39,354 bases of DNA. Source: a bacterium. Lineage in GTDB: Bacteria > CLD3 > SB21. The notes under the pieces were generated by a model. It saw nothing but the letters and a program-made list of their open reading frames with translations, had not been told where the DNA came from and did not search any database. The stretch covers positions 1-39,354 of the forward strand of contig JAIBAF010000031.1 in the NCBI GenBank assembly GCA_019695335.1, read 5' to 3'. Shown here one piece after another: positions 23,905-32,440 of the stretch (the stretch's first letter is position 1; every line of letters starts with the position of its first letter). Both the position numbers and the translations under genes were made by a program.

Positions 23905-24438
23905 ATGAAGAATTGGTCTGAACGAGTTATTCGTTTCTTTAGCAATTTCGGTTTAACGCGCCAGGAAACGCATTTTGTTCTTTTACTATTGGTCATCACG
24001 CTGATTGGTTCATTGGTCCCGCCAAAACGCGTGACCGATTCCGGCGAAGAAGAGCTGGCAAAATTTAAAGTCGCTTCCGGCCAACACGACAGTTTGGTGG
24101 ACAGTATTACCGCTTTAGCGGTGAAAGATTCGCTGCAACTGGTATGGAAAAACCGAGCCGATACGATACGGATGATCTTGGCATCGGGCGCAACTGCGGA
24201 AACGATCGATTCTTTGATCGCTGAATCCGGCGATTCGCCTGTAAGGACGATCAATATCAATGAAGCGAATGTGCAGGAACTTGCTTCGCTTCCGCGTGTC
24301 GGTCCAAAATTAGCCGCGCGTATCGTCGACTACCGCAATCTGCACGGTCCATTCACGTCGGTCAACGATCTGCAACGTGTCAAAGGCATCGGAAAGAAAA
24401 TGTTCGATAAAATAAAACCTTTTGTAACTGTTAATTGA
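23905..24438 (+). CDS. ComEA-like membrane-anchored helix-hairpin-helix protein
   Basis: Protein of 177 residues with one transmembrane segment near residues 23-40 (HFVLLLLVITLIGSLV), a linker of about 70 residues and a C-terminal ComEA-type tandem helix-hairpin-helix domain from about 115. The signature is ININEANVQELASLPRVGP followed by RIVDYRNLHGPF and VKGIGKKMFDKI. In naturally competent bacteria such a domain binds incoming double-stranded DNA at the outer face of the inner membrane. The gene has a GAGGGAG site, lies 36 nt after dnaJ and heads a pilus-like cluster, consistent with a role in DNA uptake. Confidence 0.85.
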   Translation: MKNWSERVIRFFSNFGLTRQETHFVLLLLVITLIGSLVPPKRVTDSGEEELAKFKVASGQHDSLVDSITALAVKDSLQLVWKNRADTIRMILASGATAETIDSLIAESGDSPVRTININEANVQELASLPRVGPKLAARIVDYRNLHGPFTSVNDLQRVKGIGKKMFDKIKPFVTVN

Positions 24439-24462
24439 ACGTGCTATTACATCGGAGGATTT

Positions 24463-25020
24463 ATGGCAGATGAAAAGAAATCGGTTGAACTTCGGGTTCG
24501 TCCCAAAGGTAATATCTTTCTGGAAGTTGGAATTGTCATTATGCTCGGCATATTGATTTGGTCACTCGTAGTGCCGATGCTTGAGAGAGAACAGCAGAAT
24601 AAATTATTGAAAATCACCCGAGCCAAAATGAAAGTGTTATTCCAGCTGGAGTATCAGTATTTGTACGTCGATACGACTTACACTTCCGATTTTACGAAAT
24701 TAACTCAATTTGCTAAATCGGCCGATGCGACGATGGTGCCAGACAGCTTATTTTTGCCGCTTCAGCGAGCATACATGCGCCTCGAAGACCGTAAAGCAGA
24801 ACTGGAGAATATGAGTTTATCGGATTTTAAAAAAGCATATATTGATTCGCTTCCGATTAATTCATTGAGCGGTCAACCCTTTATCATCGAGCTTGTCAAA
24901 AAATCCGGCCGTAAAACTTTTAACTTGAAACCTTCGATGGATGAAGACGAGATTAAATGGATTGGAGCTGTTGTTGAAGGTGAAATCCATTGGGATGAAA
25001 AGGCCGAGTTAGCCAACTAA
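24463..25020 (+). CDS. Unrecognised single-pass membrane protein in the pilus-like cluster
   Basis: I do not recognise a family. The 185 residues contain a short basic cytosolic N-terminus, one transmembrane helix at about 19-41 (IFLEVGIVIMLGILIWSLVV), a charged helix (about 42-65) and a periplasmic region ending in a very acidic stretch. This bitopic topology is like PilN/PilO-type pilus assembly proteins, but the sequence does not show their motifs. The start has a GGAGG site. It sits 24 nt after the ComEA-like gene and 12 nt before the PilM-like gene, so it is very probably in the same operon and may take the place of a missing pilus alignment component. Confidence 0.8.
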   Translation: MADEKKSVELRVRPKGNIFLEVGIVIMLGILIWSLVVPMLEREQQNKLLKITRAKMKVLFQLEYQYLYVDTTYTSDFTKLTQFAKSADATMVPDSLFLPLQRAYMRLEDRKAELENMSLSDFKKAYIDSLPINSLSGQPFIIELVKKSGRKTFNLKPSMDEDEIKWIGAVVEGEIHWDEKAELAN

Positions 25021-25032
25021 ATCAGGTGCAGC

Positions 25033-26061
25033 ATGAGCATTAATGCTGAAGTAGAACGCCGTTCGTACGACCATATTGATGATGACCAGCCCCGTGAGAA
25101 AGCTGCGCTGGGTATCAGTTTCAGCGGCCAAAATATTTTTTTTGCGGAAGTAGTACGTCTTGAAGCTTCATTCATGGCCAGAAAATTCGGTACGATTGCA
25201 ACCAATATGAAATTCGGTACCGGTATTGAAGGCGTTGAAAAAAATATTCGTGACTTGTATTCGTACGTCAACGGATGCATTGAAGATAATGCGATCAAGG
25301 CCCGCAAATTGAACCTGAGCATGAATTCACAACTCATTGCTTTGCATCGGATTTTAATTGAGCCGGGTGAGACGGACGCCGAATTCGAAAATCAGGTTAA
25401 ATGGGAAATTGGACAACAAATTCTGGACGACGTCGATCAGTTTATCGTCAATACCCATGAACTGCGTTCGACCGGTTCATCGTTGACTCCCGTGCTGGTG
25501 GTAGGTGTTCGCAGGCGGTTTATCGATACCCTTAATGCGGTTTTGGAAAAAAGTAAAATCAGCTTGGCGTGTGTAGATATGGATGTTTTATGCGCACACG
25601 CAGCCTATGAGATGAATTATAATCGCGGTGAAGGTTTGACGGCGTTGGTCGAGGCTAAACCGGGCGTGGCAACTATTTTGTTGTGCAATGGCTATGATAT
25701 CGAGTCTGTTTACCAGATGACGTCGTCGGCCAAAAGTGTACCCGCAAGGCTGGGGTCTTTGATCAATCAACATTTGGACAATGCAGTAGCCGTATATAAA
25801 GAAGATACGACGATTGATCGTGTCATTTTATGCAATGCAATGGCCGCGACTGTGATACCGCACATTGAACAACGTTTTAATGCCGAAGTGATTAACCCCT
25901 TTTCCAAAATAAGACTTGCCGACGAGCTTATTCCCAAACCGGTTGAGTCGGAAGAATCCGACGAAAGTAAAGAAACTAAAAAAAGCCTACAGATTGAAGT
26001 TAAAGACTATTCTCCGTATGCCGAATGTGTCGGCGCTGCGATCAAACTTTTGGCGGATTGA
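25033..26061 (+). CDS. PilM-like type IV pilus assembly ATPase-fold protein
   Basis: Cytosolic protein of 342 residues, predicted to have the actin/FtsA-like fold of PilM. Supporting features are the opening strand LGISFSGQNIFFAEVVRLEA, the segment FENQVKWEIGQQI that matches the PilM sub-domain (PilM usually has a similar VRWEAEQYIP-like segment), LTPVLVVGVRRRFID, and a late TIDRVILCNAMA region. PilM binds the cytosolic N-terminus of PilN and links the inner-membrane pilus complex to the motor. A hydrophilic insert rich in Glu/Ser/Lys lies near residues 305-325. It is followed 3 nt later by the PilN-like gene, the canonical order. Confidence 0.72.
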   Translation: MSINAEVERRSYDHIDDDQPREKAALGISFSGQNIFFAEVVRLEASFMARKFGTIATNMKFGTGIEGVEKNIRDLYSYVNGCIEDNAIKARKLNLSMNSQLIALHRILIEPGETDAEFENQVKWEIGQQILDDVDQFIVNTHELRSTGSSLTPVLVVGVRRRFIDTLNAVLEKSKISLACVDMDVLCAHAAYEMNYNRGEGLTALVEAKPGVATILLCNGYDIESVYQMTSSAKSVPARLGSLINQHLDNAVAVYKEDTTIDRVILCNAMAATVIPHIEQRFNAEVINPFSKIRLADELIPKPVESEESDESKETKKSLQIEVKDYSPYAECVGAAIKLLAD

Positions 26062-26064
26062 CCT

Positions 26065-27054
26065 ATGATTAAAATTAATTTATTACGCAACGATCTTTCT
26101 ACGCCGGCTGCCCGTGATCGTACAGGCGAGTTACAGTTATCTGCTTCGAATAAAACTATTTCTCAGGAAGCTAAAAAAAGCTACCGCCGTTTCATCATGT
26201 TAGTCATTTTTCTCCTTGTAGTTATCGGTGGAAGTGTTTACGGTTATATGGAACGGTATTCGGTCGTAGCATTTGTCGAACAATATACAGGTCCGCTTAA
26301 CATACTGCCAGTGGAGGAAACAGGCCCGTCGGCTTCAGAACTCGAAGAGCAACGGCGGGAACGTATACGGCAATTGTATATGTCGAATACTATCAAAGTT
26401 CAAATCCGCGATTTCCAGTTACTCAGAACGATCGATTCGCTCAATACTATCAGCAAAAATTTATGGATTACAACGCTTCAATTGGAAGGTAACGACAATG
26501 CTTTTAATATGGAAATTTACGGTAAAACCGATAAGGATATTGCACAATTTACGAAAGATATTAAAGGCGTTGGCGTTATTGAATCGATCAGGCCTCAGGC
26601 GACTAAGCCGGGAACAGCCGTACCGGGTTTCCGCTTCAAAACTGTAATTTTTGGCAATCTCTATCCAGCGCCATCGGCTGATAAAGATACGGCGCTCATG
26701 AAGCCCAATTATCTCAGCGTTGCGGAAGTTAAAAAAGCAATGATTCAATTGGGTAAAAAACACCAATTGAAAATGACGGAAGAAGGTACGATGAATGAGA
26801 CCAAAGGCGTTGTGATGAATACGCATAAAGGCCAATTCCGTGTTGAAGGAAGCTATAGTGATTTTCTAAAATATGTGAAGGAACTGAATCGGCTCTCTCT
26901 GAATATGGAATGGACGAAATATAACGCCAGTTATACCATTCAAAAAGATAAGAAAAATCCAAAGCCTGACATTCTTTTGCTGGAATATAACGTTTTATCG
27001 CCGGTTCAATTAGCCGATTCCAGCAAACAAACTTCCGGTCAGTCGAATCCTTAA
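26065..27054 (+). CDS. PilN-like protein with possible PilO-like C-terminal half
   Basis: Bitopic membrane protein of 329 residues. It starts MIKINLLRND, the PilN-type N-terminus that docks on PilM, and has one transmembrane helix at about 43-62. The first periplasmic part (about 105-200) contains NLWITTLQLEGNDNAFNMEI and a KDIKGVGVIESIRPQ strand, the PilN core pattern. The second part (about 225-320) has RVEGSYSDFLKYVKELNRL, which looks like the ferredoxin-like periplasmic domain of PilO. A combined PilN-PilO periplasmic architecture would explain why no separate pilO follows. Typical PilN is about 180-200 residues, so this one is much longer. The role is inferred from position and architecture, not from a motif that proves it. 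Confidence 0.7.
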   Translation: MIKINLLRNDLSTPAARDRTGELQLSASNKTISQEAKKSYRRFIMLVIFLLVVIGGSVYGYMERYSVVAFVEQYTGPLNILPVEETGPSASELEEQRRERIRQLYMSNTIKVQIRDFQLLRTIDSLNTISKNLWITTLQLEGNDNAFNMEIYGKTDKDIAQFTKDIKGVGVIESIRPQATKPGTAVPGFRFKTVIFGNLYPAPSADKDTALMKPNYLSVAEVKKAMIQLGKKHQLKMTEEGTMNETKGVVMNTHKGQFRVEGSYSDFLKYVKELNRLSLNMEWTKYNASYTIQKDKKNPKPDILLLEYNVLSPVQLADSSKQTSGQSNP

Positions 27055-27082
27055 ATTTCCTTGATTTCAACTTTTAGTTACT

Positions 27083-27640
27083 ATGCGCATTATCGCGGGG
27101 CAGCGACGTGGTCTGGTGCTTAATTCGTTTGATGATGACCGCATCCGTCCGACCAAAGATATGGTTAAGGAATCGATTTTTAATAGTGTTGCCAACCTTT
27201 TGGATATCACTACCTGTTCCGTATGCGATATTTTTGCCGGAACGGGCAGTCTTGGTATTGAAGCTTTGAGCCGGGGTGCTGCCGCCGCGACGTTTGTCGA
27301 AAATGACAACTCGGCAGTCCAATTGATCCGTAATAATTTACTCAAAGCGAGGCTGGTCGACCACGCACAAGTGATCCAGACTGACGCTACTGTCTGGCTT
27401 AAGCAACATGCTGAAAAACCGTTTGATTTGATTTTGGCGGATCCGCCGTATACCATGCGGTTGGGGAATTTTATCATTGAAAACTCTGTGGCAAACGGCT
27501 ATCTTAAAGCCGAAGGAGTATTGGTCATCGAAAGCGCGCCGGATGAACCGATGGTTATACCCGATTCGATGAATAATTTAGTTTTGTATAAAGAAAAAAA
27601 ATGGGGCGAAAGTTTCATACGTATTTTTCGGTTTCAATAA
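27083..27640 (+). CDS. rsmD: 16S rRNA (guanine(966)-N(2))-methyltransferase RsmD
   Basis: SAM-dependent methyltransferase of 185 residues that modifies G966 of 16S rRNA during 30S assembly. The N-terminus MRIIAGQRRG and the RPTKDMVKESIFN segment are RsmD signatures. The SAM-binding motif is DIFAGTGSLGIEALSRG and the catalytic DPPY motif is at residues 120-123. The length is normal. It is followed by coaD 48 nt downstream, a gene order conserved in many bacteria. Confidence 0.96.
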   Translation: MRIIAGQRRGLVLNSFDDDRIRPTKDMVKESIFNSVANLLDITTCSVCDIFAGTGSLGIEALSRGAAAATFVENDNSAVQLIRNNLLKARLVDHAQVIQTDATVWLKQHAEKPFDLILADPPYTMRLGNFIIENSVANGYLKAEGVLVIESAPDEPMVIPDSMNNLVLYKEKKWGESFIRIFRFQ

Positions 27641-27688
27641 ATTTTACCATAACAATTTTAAAGGCTTTTCGTATAGAAACGGAGCGGC

Positions 27689-28174
27689 ATGAAAACAGCG
27701 ATCTATCCGGGTACGTTTGATCCGATTACTCACGGGCATCTGGATATCATCGGTCGGGCGTCGGCTTTGTTTGATAAAGTGATTGTGACGGTAGCAATCA
27801 ATCCAAAAAAAAAGCCGCTGTTTACTATCGATGAAAGAATGGAGTTGATTCGTTCGGTTGTTCAGCCGTATCCGAATGTCGAGTGTGAAAGCTTTGACGG
27901 GCTTTTGGTTAATTTTGCCCGTGAAAAAAACGCGACGGCGTTGATCCGTGGGTTAAGAGCCATTTCTGATTTTGAATACGAATTTCAGATGGCGTTGGTA
28001 AACCGCAAATTATCGGATAAACTCGTTACCGTTTTTCTGATGCCGGGTGAAAAATTCACCTATTTGAACTCGACGATTGTTAAAGAAGTTGCAATGTTTG
28101 GCGGTGATATCAGCGCATTTGTGCCGTCGCTGGTCGAAGCCAAGGTCAAAGAAAAAATCAAGAAAAATCATTAA
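27689..28174 (+). CDS. coaD: Phosphopantetheine adenylyltransferase
   Basis: Enzyme of 161 residues catalysing the penultimate step of coenzyme A synthesis, ATP plus 4'-phosphopantetheine to dephospho-CoA. The nucleotidyltransferase signature GTFDPITHGHLD is at residues 8-19, and the GLRAISDFEYEFQMALVN segment binds the substrate; a TYLNSTIVKEVAMFGGD stretch ends the core. The ATG is preceded by a GGAG site. It lies between rsmD and the first signal peptidase gene, 13 nt before the latter. Confidence 0.98.
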   Translation: MKTAIYPGTFDPITHGHLDIIGRASALFDKVIVTVAINPKKKPLFTIDERMELIRSVVQPYPNVECESFDGLLVNFAREKNATALIRGLRAISDFEYEFQMALVNRKLSDKLVTVFLMPGEKFTYLNSTIVKEVAMFGGDISAFVPSLVEAKVKEKIKKNH

Positions 28175-28187
28175 ATAAGGATAGTGT

Positions 28188-29129
28188 ATGGCGTACGTGA
28201 AAAACGATAAAACTAAAATGGCCAAAACTGTTCAGGCAAAAGCGAAGGGAGCACAGGTAGAAAGATCCTTTCAGGATCGTTTCGTTGAAAATGTTAAGTC
28301 GATTGCATGGGCGTTATGCGTATTTTATTTTGTCCAGACTTTTTTCCTGCAGGCTTTTTCGATTCCGACTAGTTCTATGGAAAAGACCTTACTCGTCGGG
28401 GATTTTCTTTTTGTCAACAAATTCGTGTACGGTGCACAGACTCCTGAAAACATACCCTTCACAAGTATCGAATTGCCGCGTTATCGTTTTCCTGCCTTTA
28501 AAGACCCAAAACAAGGCGATGTAGTTGTATTTCGCTTTCCACATCCAGAATTAATGCGCAGCCAGCTAGGCCTCGATTATATCAAACGATGCGTTGCAGT
28601 TGCAGGACAAACATTGGAAGTTAAAAATAAAGAACTTTTTGTCGACGGCGTTAAATTTTCCGATCAGTTCAATCTACCGGGTGTTCATTTCGATCTGCAA
28701 TCGCAGTCGGAAGGATACGTTTTCCCGCGTGCTATGGGAACGGGCGACAATTTCGGTCCGTTCAGGGTGCCGGCTGAAGGTGACGTCATCAATATCCGCG
28801 CCGATATGATCGATTTGATCCAATACCTGGCATTACGCGACGGTAAAAAATTTGAACGGCGTTCGGACGGATATTATGTGGATGGAGCCAAAACGGATCA
28901 TTATGTAGTGCGACAAAATTATTATTTCATGATGGGCGACAATCGCGATAACAGCCTCGATAGCCGTTATTGGGGGCCGGTTCCACGCGACCATATCATG
29001 GGTGAAGGCTTGCTCATTTATTGGTCCAATGTTGAAGCGGCGAAGCAAACGTCGTACGTGATGAAACTTTTTTCAACATTGAATCTCACAAAAGTTAACT
29101 GGCGCCGTATCGGTACCGTTATACATTAA
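28188..29129 (+). CDS. lepB: Signal peptidase I (first of two tandem copies)
   Basis: Inner-membrane serine peptidase of 313 residues that cleaves signal peptides on the periplasmic side. One transmembrane helix lies at about 36-56, followed by the catalytic box SIPTSSMEKTLLVGD with the nucleophile Ser63 and the general base Lys133 in YIKRCVAVAGQ. The C-terminal GDNRDNSLDSRYWGPVP motif is intact. About 60 extra residues separate the Lys box from the GDNRDNS motif compared with the next gene, including a VHFDLQSQSEG segment. The N-terminal cytosolic part is basic. It lies 13 nt after coaD and 11 nt before the second signal peptidase. Confidence 0.96.
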   Translation: MAYVKNDKTKMAKTVQAKAKGAQVERSFQDRFVENVKSIAWALCVFYFVQTFFLQAFSIPTSSMEKTLLVGDFLFVNKFVYGAQTPENIPFTSIELPRYRFPAFKDPKQGDVVVFRFPHPELMRSQLGLDYIKRCVAVAGQTLEVKNKELFVDGVKFSDQFNLPGVHFDLQSQSEGYVFPRAMGTGDNFGPFRVPAEGDVINIRADMIDLIQYLALRDGKKFERRSDGYYVDGAKTDHYVVRQNYYFMMGDNRDNSLDSRYWGPVPRDHIMGEGLLIYWSNVEAAKQTSYVMKLFSTLNLTKVNWRRIGTVIH

Positions 29130-29140
29130 GAAGTTATTGC

Positions 29141-29926
29141 ATGGAAGATGCACAGAAAGCGGTTGCGCTTAATCAGGAGTTGGCCATTAATTCCTCCGAG
29201 CAAAATATCAGCCCGTCAGAGGTGGGAGCGAATTCTAAATCCAGAAAAAAAGAAAAAAGCACAACGTACGAACTTTTTCAAATTCTGATTTACGCCCTGC
29301 TGTTTGCCTACATCGTCCGGACGTTTTTTATACAAGGATTCAAAATTCCAACCGGCTCAATGGAAGATACGTTGCTGGTGGGCGATTTCCTATTGGTCAA
29401 TAAATTTATTTATGGCGCTACAACGCCGGAGACGCTTCCTTTGACGGATATTGAAATTCCGCAATGGCGGCTTCCGGCAATTCGCGATCCCAAGCCCGGC
29501 GACGTGATTGTATTTAAATTTCCTCCCGATCCCACGGTGGATTACATCAAACGATGTGTCGGCGTGGCGGGTCAAACCGTTGAAATCAGGGACAAGGCCG
29601 TATTGGTTGACGGGCATCCGTTCTCTGAAGTTATCCAACCGGAAGGATTAAAATTCGAAGATCCGGAAATCATTCCTCGCAATAAAGGTTATGAGTCGAT
29701 GTATCCCAAAGACGCAGGGAGCCGCGATAATTATGGACCCGTTACTATTCCTGACGGTTATGTTTTTGTCTTAGGCGATAATCGCGATCGAAGTTACGAC
29801 AGCCGGCAATGGGGATTTGTCCCGCGTGAAAATATTATCGGAAAAGCATTGTTTGTTTTTTGGTCGAACGCATCCGATAATAACCTCGATGTACGGTGGG
29901 ATCGTATTGGAAAGATGATTAATTGA
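29141..29926 (+). CDS. lepB: Signal peptidase I (second of two tandem copies)
   Basis: Second signal peptidase I, 261 residues, clearly paralogous to its neighbour. The transmembrane helix is at about 45-66, then KIPTGSMEDTLLVGD with Ser73, Lys137 in YIKRCVGVAGQ, and GDNRDRSYDSRQWGFVP near the C-terminus. All catalytic boxes are intact, so both copies should be active. The cytosolic N-terminus (1-42) is hydrophilic, Ser/Asn/Glu-rich and then basic, unlike that of the first copy. The insert of the first copy is absent. The tandem pair probably shares one transcript; division of labour between substrates is possible. Confidence 0.96.
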   Translation: MEDAQKAVALNQELAINSSEQNISPSEVGANSKSRKKEKSTTYELFQILIYALLFAYIVRTFFIQGFKIPTGSMEDTLLVGDFLLVNKFIYGATTPETLPLTDIEIPQWRLPAIRDPKPGDVIVFKFPPDPTVDYIKRCVGVAGQTVEIRDKAVLVDGHPFSEVIQPEGLKFEDPEIIPRNKGYESMYPKDAGSRDNYGPVTIPDGYVFVLGDNRDRSYDSRQWGFVPRENIIGKALFVFWSNASDNNLDVRWDRIGKMIN

Positions 29927-29932
29927 TCGTTT

Positions 29933-30346
29933 ATGAAATTTCATACAGAATACCTCTGGTTCAATACCAAAGAACATCGCGAATACATTAATATTACCGA
30001 TGCCGTTCAAAAAGCGGTTAACCAATCCGGAATCGCCGAGGGAATGGTGCTCGTTTCAGCCATGCACATTACAGCCGGCGTGTATGTCAATGACGCTGAA
30101 TCAGGGCTGATTCAAGATATTGATCGTTGGCTTGAAAAGTTAGCTCCCTTTAATAAAGATTATCTCCACCATCGTACCGGCGAAGACAACGGCGATGCCC
30201 ACCTCAAAAGCCTCTTGATTCATCATGAAGTAATCGTGCCGGTTACTAAAAGCCAGCTTGATTTCGGACCGTGGCAGCAAATCTATTACGCTGAATTCGA
30301 CGGGCAACGTCGCAAACGCGTTATCATCAAAGTCATGGGCGAATGA
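29933..30346 (+). CDS. YjbQ/UPF0047 family protein
   Basis: Cytosolic protein of 137 residues, the usual family length. Conserved stretches are [13 protein letters not shown] (His45), [19 protein letters not shown] (His79, His80, His90) and the C-terminal [21 protein letters not shown], where homologues have a WQGIYLCEFDG-like sequence. The family is sometimes called secondary thiamine-phosphate synthase because E. coli YjbQ shows that side activity; its true role is unsettled. The gene lies 6 nt after the second lepB and overlaps the FAD oxidoreductase by four bases (ATGA), so it is translationally coupled to it. Confidence 0.92.
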   Translation: MKFHTEYLWFNTKEHREYINITDAVQKAVNQSGIAEGMVLVSAMHITAGVYVNDAESGLIQDIDRWLEKLAPFNKDYLHHRTGEDNGDAHLKSLLIHHEVIVPVTKSQLDFGPWQQIYYAEFDGQRRKRVIIKVMGE

Positions 30347-31536
30347 CGAATTCATTTAAATGCGATGCCGCTATTATCGGTGGAGGAATTGCCGGACTCT
30401 TCATTCTCGACCGATTAAAATCCGAAGGCTACAACGCAATTTTACTTGAAAAAAATTCTATCGGTTACGGACAAACACTCGCGTCCCAGGGGATGATCCA
30501 TAGCGGTATCAAGTACCGCCTGGATGGCTCTGATCCTGAAATCTCAAAACAGCTTGTAGAAGTATCTCAGCGATGGACTGATTTTTTTTCAGGTTCTGTT
30601 CAGCCCGATTTATCGTCAAGTACCGTCCATTCAACCAAACAATATCTTTGGACAAAAAATGTTTTGTTGGATAAACTGGCGTTGAAAGTCGTTCCGATGT
30701 TTATGAATAAAGGCGCGCATAAATTGCCCGAGGCCGAACAACCGCCGGCATTCAAGTTATGCGGCTACAATAACGACGTTTATGAAATCAGCGAAACGGT
30801 CATGGACGTCAAAAGCGTATGCAATTATTTTTTTCAAAAACATTTCTCTTCCATTTATTGGGGTACGGCCGACGATTTTCAATTGAACAGTAACGGAAGT
30901 ATCCGATCCATTCAAACCGATAACATAACGATTGAAGCGGGAGCATTTTTTATTTCGTCGGGCAGCGCGAATGAAACGTTTGGGAAAACGCTCAAACTTT
31001 TGAACATTGCACAGCGGCGTCCGCTCAGGCAGTTCATGATTCGGGGAAAATTGCCATTGTTATATGGACATTGTGTTACATCACAACCGAAACCTTTGTT
31101 TTCGATAACGTCGCATCCCTACAAAAATGAAACGATCTGGTATCTGGGTGGTAACGTTGCCGAACCGCTTGATGGTAAGGGCGGCTATCAAACCCCAACA
31201 GAAATTTTCAAATTATTATTTCAGGTTTTTCCTTTTGCCAAGATGATGATTGACAGTTGGGCGACCTATACCATCGATCGCGCGGAAGCAAAAACTGCCG
31301 ACGGACGTCTTCCTAACGAACCTACGCTGATGCATCATCAGAACCTCGCTTTGTGCTGGCCGACAAAATTGGTTTATGCGCCGGTATTGGCTGACCATGC
31401 ATGCAATTTTATGAGAAAGATAGCGTCGCCATCGTTTCAAAAAACATCGCAACAGCTTTCATTGAATAAACCTAAACTTGGCGAATATCCATGGGAAAAG
31501 ACAGAATGGCAACCGTTTAAACAAGAAAGTTATTGA
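30343..31536 (+). CDS. FAD-dependent oxidoreductase (DAO superfamily)
   Basis: Flavoprotein of 397 residues. The N-terminal Rossmann motif is [10 protein letters not shown] (residues 11-20), followed by the acidic strand [18 protein letters not shown]. The IHSGIKYRL segment recalls the NSGVIHAGIYY region of the glycerol-3-phosphate dehydrogenase and 2-hydroxyglutarate oxidase group, so oxidation of a small hydroxy- or amino-acid is plausible. No signal peptide is visible. The substrate is not determinable from the sequence. The start overlaps the YjbQ-family stop as ATGA and its own stop overlaps the next ATG by one base, so three genes form a tight unit. Confidence 0.83.
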   Translation: MTNSFKCDAAIIGGGIAGLFILDRLKSEGYNAILLEKNSIGYGQTLASQGMIHSGIKYRLDGSDPEISKQLVEVSQRWTDFFSGSVQPDLSSSTVHSTKQYLWTKNVLLDKLALKVVPMFMNKGAHKLPEAEQPPAFKLCGYNNDVYEISETVMDVKSVCNYFFQKHFSSIYWGTADDFQLNSNGSIRSIQTDNITIEAGAFFISSGSANETFGKTLKLLNIAQRRPLRQFMIRGKLPLLYGHCVTSQPKPLFSITSHPYKNETIWYLGGNVAEPLDGKGGYQTPTEIFKLLFQVFPFAKMMIDSWATYTIDRAEAKTADGRLPNEPTLMHHQNLALCWPTKLVYAPVLADHACNFMRKIASPSFQKTSQQLSLNKPKLGEYPWEKTEWQPFKQESY

Positions 31537-32333
31537 TGAGTCTTCCGCAAATTGAATTCGGAACCACGGGATTTAAAGTCAGTCCTCTCGGTGTCGGTGC
31601 GGTCAAATGGGGAAGAACCGAAGGATTGAAACATACACATTTCAAACTTCCGGATGATCGAACAATCATTCAACTTCTTGAAATGGCGATTGAAGCCGGC
31701 ATCAATGTTCTGGACACCGCAGCAGCCTATGGCATTTCCGAGATGCGAATCGGTAAATTACTCGAACCTTTTCGCGGTCATTTTCACATCTTTACTAAAG
31801 CCGGCGAAATTTTTGAAAATGGAAAATCACGTTGGGATTTTTCGGATGCCGGCATTCGAACAAGTGTCGAAAAAAGTCTTATTGATTTAAAAATTGAAAC
31901 GCTGGATTTACTCACACTCCACTGTTCTCCCAACGATGTTGAAACTCTGAAAAATTCACCGGCATTGTCGTGTATGGCCGAATTGAAAGCGGAAGGCAAA
32001 GCTCGTAACATCGGTGTATCAAGCACCACCGTAGAGGGCGGACTATACGCGTTACCGCTCGTCGATGTCATCATGGTTGCGTGGAATCCGGGTTTTACGG
32101 ACCATCAGCAGGTGATTGAAAAAGCGGCTACACTCAAAAAAGGAATATTGATCAAAAAAGCATTGAATTCGGGTAATATGGAACAGCACGTTAATTCAGC
32201 CGAGTACGGTTTAAAATCAGCTTTCGGTTTGCCGGGAAAACCGCTTGTGCTGGTCGGAACTATAAATCCGGATCACCTTCGTGAAAACATTCTGATTGCT
32301 ACACGCTATTTTTCTACAACAATCAAGAATTAA
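31536..32333 (+). CDS. Aldo/keto reductase
   Basis: NAD(P)H-dependent oxidoreductase of 265 residues. The tetrad is complete: Asp60 and Tyr65 (VLDTAAAYGISE), Lys88 (FTKAGE) and His129 (LLTLHCSP). The C-terminus has VLVGTINPDHLRENI, the usual cofactor-contact region. The ATG at 31536 shares one base with the FAD oxidoreductase stop (TGATG). A TTG one codon upstream is also in frame but less likely. It is only distantly similar to the 467-residue aldo/keto reductase at 16.7 kb. It ends the three-gene unit; a weak AT-rich terminator may follow. Confidence 0.9.
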   Translation: MSLPQIEFGTTGFKVSPLGVGAVKWGRTEGLKHTHFKLPDDRTIIQLLEMAIEAGINVLDTAAAYGISEMRIGKLLEPFRGHFHIFTKAGEIFENGKSRWDFSDAGIRTSVEKSLIDLKIETLDLLTLHCSPNDVETLKNSPALSCMAELKAEGKARNIGVSSTTVEGGLYALPLVDVIMVAWNPGFTDHQQVIEKAATLKKGILIKKALNSGNMEQHVNSAEYGLKSAFGLPGKPLVLVGTINPDHLRENILIATRYFSTTIKN

Positions 32334-32342
32334 AAAACCGTA

Positions 32343-32374
32343 TAAAAAAAGCAATTGCTATACTTTTTTTTTTT
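32343..32374 (+). terminator. Possible weak terminator after the aldo/keto reductase
   Basis: AAAAAG (end 32351) can pair with CTTTTT (from 32363) around AATTGCTATA, followed by a run of about 12 T. The stem is almost all A-T, so it may instead be a promoter-proximal A/T tract of the superoxide dismutase gene. Confidence 0.35.
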
Positions 32375-32427
32375 AATTACTTTAGTCCCGCTTGTCTGAA
32401 ATATTGATTGAAATTTTATTTTAAAAT

Positions 32428-32435
32428 AAAAGGAG
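32428..32435 (+). promoter_or_regulatory. Shine-Dalgarno site that fixes the superoxide dismutase start
   Basis: AAAAGGAG ends 5 nt before the ATG at 32441. This places the start there rather than at the in-frame TTG at 32408. Confidence 0.85.
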
Positions 32436-32440
32436 TTGTT

